Below, in pieces: positions 61,672-64,000 of a stretch of 64,000 nucleotides of DNA; within the stretch, counting starts at the first letter, position 1; the number at the start of each line of letters is the position of its first letter. A model generated the notes under the pieces. That model was not told the DNA's origin. It saw only the letters and a list, made by a program, of their open reading frames with translations, and searched no databases. The position numbers were made by a program, and so were the translations under genes. This DNA is from Embleya sp040629175 (lineage in GTDB: Bacteria > Actinomycetota > Actinomycetes > Streptomycetales > Streptomycetaceae): the NCBI RefSeq assembly GCF_040629175.1, contig NZ_JBEXUX010000024.1, positions 1 through 64,000 on the forward strand, in the 5' to 3' direction.

Positions 61672-63479
61672 AATGTATCAAGGAAATGGAATCCGGAGTT
61701 GCTGAACTGGGCTCCGGATACGGTGGAAGAACGCTCGTCCAGGCACTTCTCGCCGGGCAGACTACAAAACGGATCGCCATGCTCGCGGCTCTGGCGGAGG
61801 AGATCCGCGGAACGCATCCGCAGGATGCGCACAAATCGGGTTTCGAGCACGCCTACCAGCTACTGACCACGCTCGACAGGGATCGACCGGAGATCACCCG
61901 GAGTCAACTCCTCCATCCCACCACCGGAGCCTGGTTGGCCTCCTGTATGCGCCGTCTCCGCGCCGAGGCACCTCCCGCGGACGGCACGATGTGGCCGGAT
62001 CTGGGATATCTCGGCTGGCTGGCCTCGGCAGCCGCAATCAGAGCCGGCATTCCCGCCTCGATACCCGTAGTGGTGCGTGACGGCAACGTCATGTTGCCCA
62101 TGCTGGGACTCGCGCGCGTCGCCCCGGGAGGCTCGAGTGGGACGGGCGTCCTGCATTGGCACGAGGATTCCTCGCTGGAGATCGAATTTCGGTCCGAATC
62201 TCTGCGGATCACCGATCTCGACGCCGGAGACCGGGACGACTGGGCGCCGTCGGCAAGAATCGAGCTTCGGGGCCGGGATTCCTTCGACGTCGTTATCGAC
62301 GATCTCGACCCGTTTCGTGACCTGAGCGACCCGTACCTTCGGCGCGAGGGGGTGCGAAACCCGCCTCGATTGTCGGCGCAACAAACTGCCCGATGGAGCG
62401 AGACGCTGGCCTTCGCCTGGCGATTAATGGAGCGGGACTACCCGGCCTACGCCACGCCCATTTCCATCGCCTTCCGATCACTTGTACCACTTTCGGCGGA
62501 ACCGGTGATATCCGGGGTGAGCAGTACGTCGAGCGATGCCTTCGGTTGTATATCGGCGACGTCGCCGCACGGCGGCCATCAAATGGCGTTGACCCTCGTC
62601 CACGAGTTCCAGCACGCGAAACTGGGCGCCCTGACCGACTTCGTGGAGCTGTGTGCGGACAGGTCCGAGGCGAAATTCTATGCCCCGTGGCGCGACGACC
62701 CGCGTCCGATCGGTGCGCTGCTCCAAGGCACGTACGCCCATCTCGGCGTCACGGAATTCTGGCGCGTCGATCGGATGCGGCGCCCCGAATCCGAGCTGGC
62801 GCGGGTGGAGTTCGCTCGATGGCGGACGCAGGTGGAACGTGCGATCGCCGAACTGCGGGACTCGGGCCTCCTCACGGAACACGGGTCGGTATTCGTCGAG
62901 GCCGCTTCGACCACCCTCGCACCCTGGCTTCGGGAAGAAGTGTCCGACGTCGCCGAGGAGATCGCCCATGATTCGGCGTCCGTTCACCGGGTGGCGTGGT
63001 GCGTACGCAATCGTCGCGTGCATGCCGACGCCCTCGCCTCCCTCGGTTCGCTGTGGACGTCCGGAGTCGAACGGAGCGTCGAACTTCCGCCGAGTCGTCT
63101 CGTGGTCCCCCACGACGAGCTCCGACAGCGAAGTCGCCTGCTGCCCACCTACCTCAAAATTCTGAGCGACGCCTCGCCGGGACGCGGGCACGACGACATC
63201 TTCCGGGACTGTCCGAAAGCGGACCTGGCCTATGCGAACGCCGACTACGCCGCAGCCGAGGAACTCTATGCGCAGGAGATAGCGGCGAACCCGATGTCGG
63301 GACAGTCCTGGGCCGGCCTCGCGCTCACGTTGCAACGAACACGCACGGCCGTCGAGGTCTCGGCCCTGATGGAGCGCGGCGAACTCGTGGCCCAACTCTA
63401 CGCCGCGGGCTCAACAGCGGGATTCGACGTTCGACCCACGGACCTCGTGCTGTGGCTGTCCACCGGCGGGAAGCCGTGA
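61668..63479 (+). CDS. HExxH-type peptide beta-hydroxylase homologue
   Basis: A 603-residue protein of the HExxH family linked to FxsB systems (mod_HExxH; members are described as Fe(II)/2-oxoglutarate peptide beta-hydroxylases). The motif is intact: HEFQH at residues 312-316 in LVHEFQHAKLGALTDFVELC. The conserved FYAPWRDDPRPIGALLQGTY and AHLGVTEFW follow and probably supply the third metal ligand (H358) and an Arg for the co-substrate. An N-terminal helical domain (1-130) and a C-terminal TPR-like region (about 520-603, YANADYAAAEELYAQEIAAN) frame the core. ATGA-coupled to fxsB and GTGA-coupled to the exporter gene. Confidence 0.9.
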   Translation: MKCIKEMESGVAELGSGYGGRTLVQALLAGQTTKRIAMLAALAEEIRGTHPQDAHKSGFEHAYQLLTTLDRDRPEITRSQLLHPTTGAWLASCMRRLRAEAPPADGTMWPDLGYLGWLASAAAIRAGIPASIPVVVRDGNVMLPMLGLARVAPGGSSGTGVLHWHEDSSLEIEFRSESLRITDLDAGDRDDWAPSARIELRGRDSFDVVIDDLDPFRDLSDPYLRREGVRNPPRLSAQQTARWSETLAFAWRLMERDYPAYATPISIAFRSLVPLSAEPVISGVSSTSSDAFGCISATSPHGGHQMALTLVHEFQHAKLGALTDFVELCADRSEAKFYAPWRDDPRPIGALLQGTYAHLGVTEFWRVDRMRRPESELARVEFARWRTQVERAIAELRDSGLLTEHGSVFVEAASTTLAPWLREEVSDVAEEIAHDSASVHRVAWCVRNRRVHADALASLGSLWTSGVERSVELPPSRLVVPHDELRQRSRLLPTYLKILSDASPGRGHDDIFRDCPKADLAYANADYAAAEELYAQEIAANPMSGQSWAGLALTLQRTRTAVEVSALMERGELVAQLYAAGSTAGFDVRPTDLVLWLSTGGKP

Positions 63480-64000
63480 GCGGGGGACCGGCCGGCGTCG
63501 TTCGCAATCGCGATTTCCTGTTGCTGTGGAGCGGGAACGGCCTCTCGTTGATCGGTTCATTCGGGGCCCGAGTGGCATATCCCATTCTTGCCCTCGAAAT
63601 CTCGGGCTCGCCGGTCCTGGCCGGCTGGGTGAGCTTTGCCGTATCGATTCCCACACTGCTGTGCTACGTGCACGCCGGCGTCGTCGCGGACTACGCGAAC
63701 CGCAAAAGGACGATGTTCCGCTGCCAGTTGCTGGGGGCGACCGTCTCCGCCGCCCTGACCCTGTGGATAGTGTTCGACGGGGTCGCGTTGCCTGCCGTGC
63801 TGGTGACGGCCGCTCTCCTGGAGGGCGTCATATTCTCCTACTTCAGCCTTGCCGAGGTAGCGGCCATCCGTGACGTCGTCCCGGAGGCCCAGCACGCTTC
63901 GGCGTTCTCGCTGTACGAGATGGAGCAGCCTGCGGCGATTCTCCTGGGGCGCTTGTCCGGCGCGGCGTCGGTCGGCTGGATCCGTTGGTTCCCGTTCGCG
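63476..64000 (+). CDS. MFS exporter, N-terminal part (cut by window edge)
   Basis: The frame from GTG 63476, overlapping the hydroxylase stop, stays open to the window end (175 codons). It encodes RNRDFLLLWSGNGLSLIGSF (helix 1), then ARVAYPILALEISGSPVLAG, SIPTLLCYVHAGVVADYANR with motif A-like DYANRKR, and about four to five helices in total. This is the MFS_3/enterobactin-exporter type that often exports RiPPs and siderophores. As the fourth gene of the operon it is the likely exporter of the mature peptide. The rest lies beyond the window. Confidence 0.88.
   Translation, partial: MSGGPAGVVRNRDFLLLWSGNGLSLIGSFGARVAYPILALEISGSPVLAGWVSFAVSIPTLLCYVHAGVVADYANRKRTMFRCQLLGATVSAALTLWIVFDGVALPAVLVTAALLEGVIFSYFSLAEVAAIRDVVPEAQHASAFSLYEMEQPAAILLGRLSGAASVGWIRWFPFA

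Noticed and set aside
1..64000. CRISPR arrays, rRNA genes, tRNA genes and phage attachment sites
   Set aside because: None was found by reading. Regularly spaced direct repeats of CRISPR type are absent, and the 13-bp array at 25855 has far too short a period.

Overview
The window is high-GC actinobacterial DNA. Codon bias, frequent GTG/TTG starts, many ATGA/GTGA stop-start overlaps, AfsR-like NB-ARC/TPR and CGNR regulators, an MmyB-type regulator and actinobacterial RiPP genes all point to a Streptomyces-like organism (Streptomycetaceae or a close relative). The species cannot be fixed from the sequence. The region is accessory in character: intact operons are separated by transposase debris and by an unusually large number of broken genes.

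Layout. (1) 1-2470: end of a transposase, a CGNR-type regulator divergent from an NAD-dependent beta-hydroxyacid dehydrogenase with two palindromic operators between them, and a broken Tn3-type transposase. (2) 2585-14437: an aromatic-degradation island. An IclR regulator is divergent from the lower meta-cleavage operon (hydratase, acylating acetaldehyde dehydrogenase, 4-hydroxy-2-oxovalerate aldolase). After a decayed regulator and an intact MmyB-type regulator comes the upper pathway: Rieske oxygenase alpha and beta subunits, extradiol dioxygenase, C-C bond hydrolase, a broken short-chain dehydrogenase and an FMN/[2Fe-2S] reductase. Together they would take an aromatic acid or biphenyl-like compound to pyruvate and acetyl-CoA. 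The dihydrodiol dehydrogenase step is the one that is visibly broken. (3) 14438-23311: mixed small genes (NUDIX, secreted peptides, TetR pair, GH114-type lipoprotein, GntR plus nitrilase-family amidase) and many truncated genes. (4) 23476-33931: a peptide/opine-type ABC importer operon (binding protein, two permeases, two ATPases) whose last gene is a ROK regulator. It is flanked by a second, similar ROK regulator, a carboxylesterase-like protein without its serine nucleophile, and an intact esterase. (5) 34367-47012: TetR with an apparently leaderless promoter, NUDIX, membrane and secreted proteins, an XRE/NB-ARC/TPR regulator, an agmatinase-family enzyme with a LysR regulator, and a MerR/MFS pair. 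(6) 47093-52488: a DHA2 drug-exporter gene split by a complete IS21-family element (47300-51070) that carries istA, istB and a passenger methyltransferase. The 8-bp target duplication and 18-bp inverted repeats can be read directly. (7) 52563-55682: ArsR-like regulator, a small secreted protein, a strong terminator, and a broken methyltransferase.

(8) 55798-64000 holds two neighbouring RiPP systems and is the most interesting part. On the minus strand is a compact lasso peptide cluster in the order A-C-B1-B2, with a 44-residue precursor whose predicted core is GQQGDLLEFILERTF. On the plus strand is a second cluster: a 58-residue precursor ending in FGSFIDADL, an FxsB-family radical SAM/SPASM maturase, an HExxH-type peptide beta-hydroxylase homologue, and the start of an MFS exporter that runs off the window. 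Both products appear to be new as read here, but no database search was possible.

All calls come from reading the sequence. Family names rest on motifs and remembered family features, not on searches.
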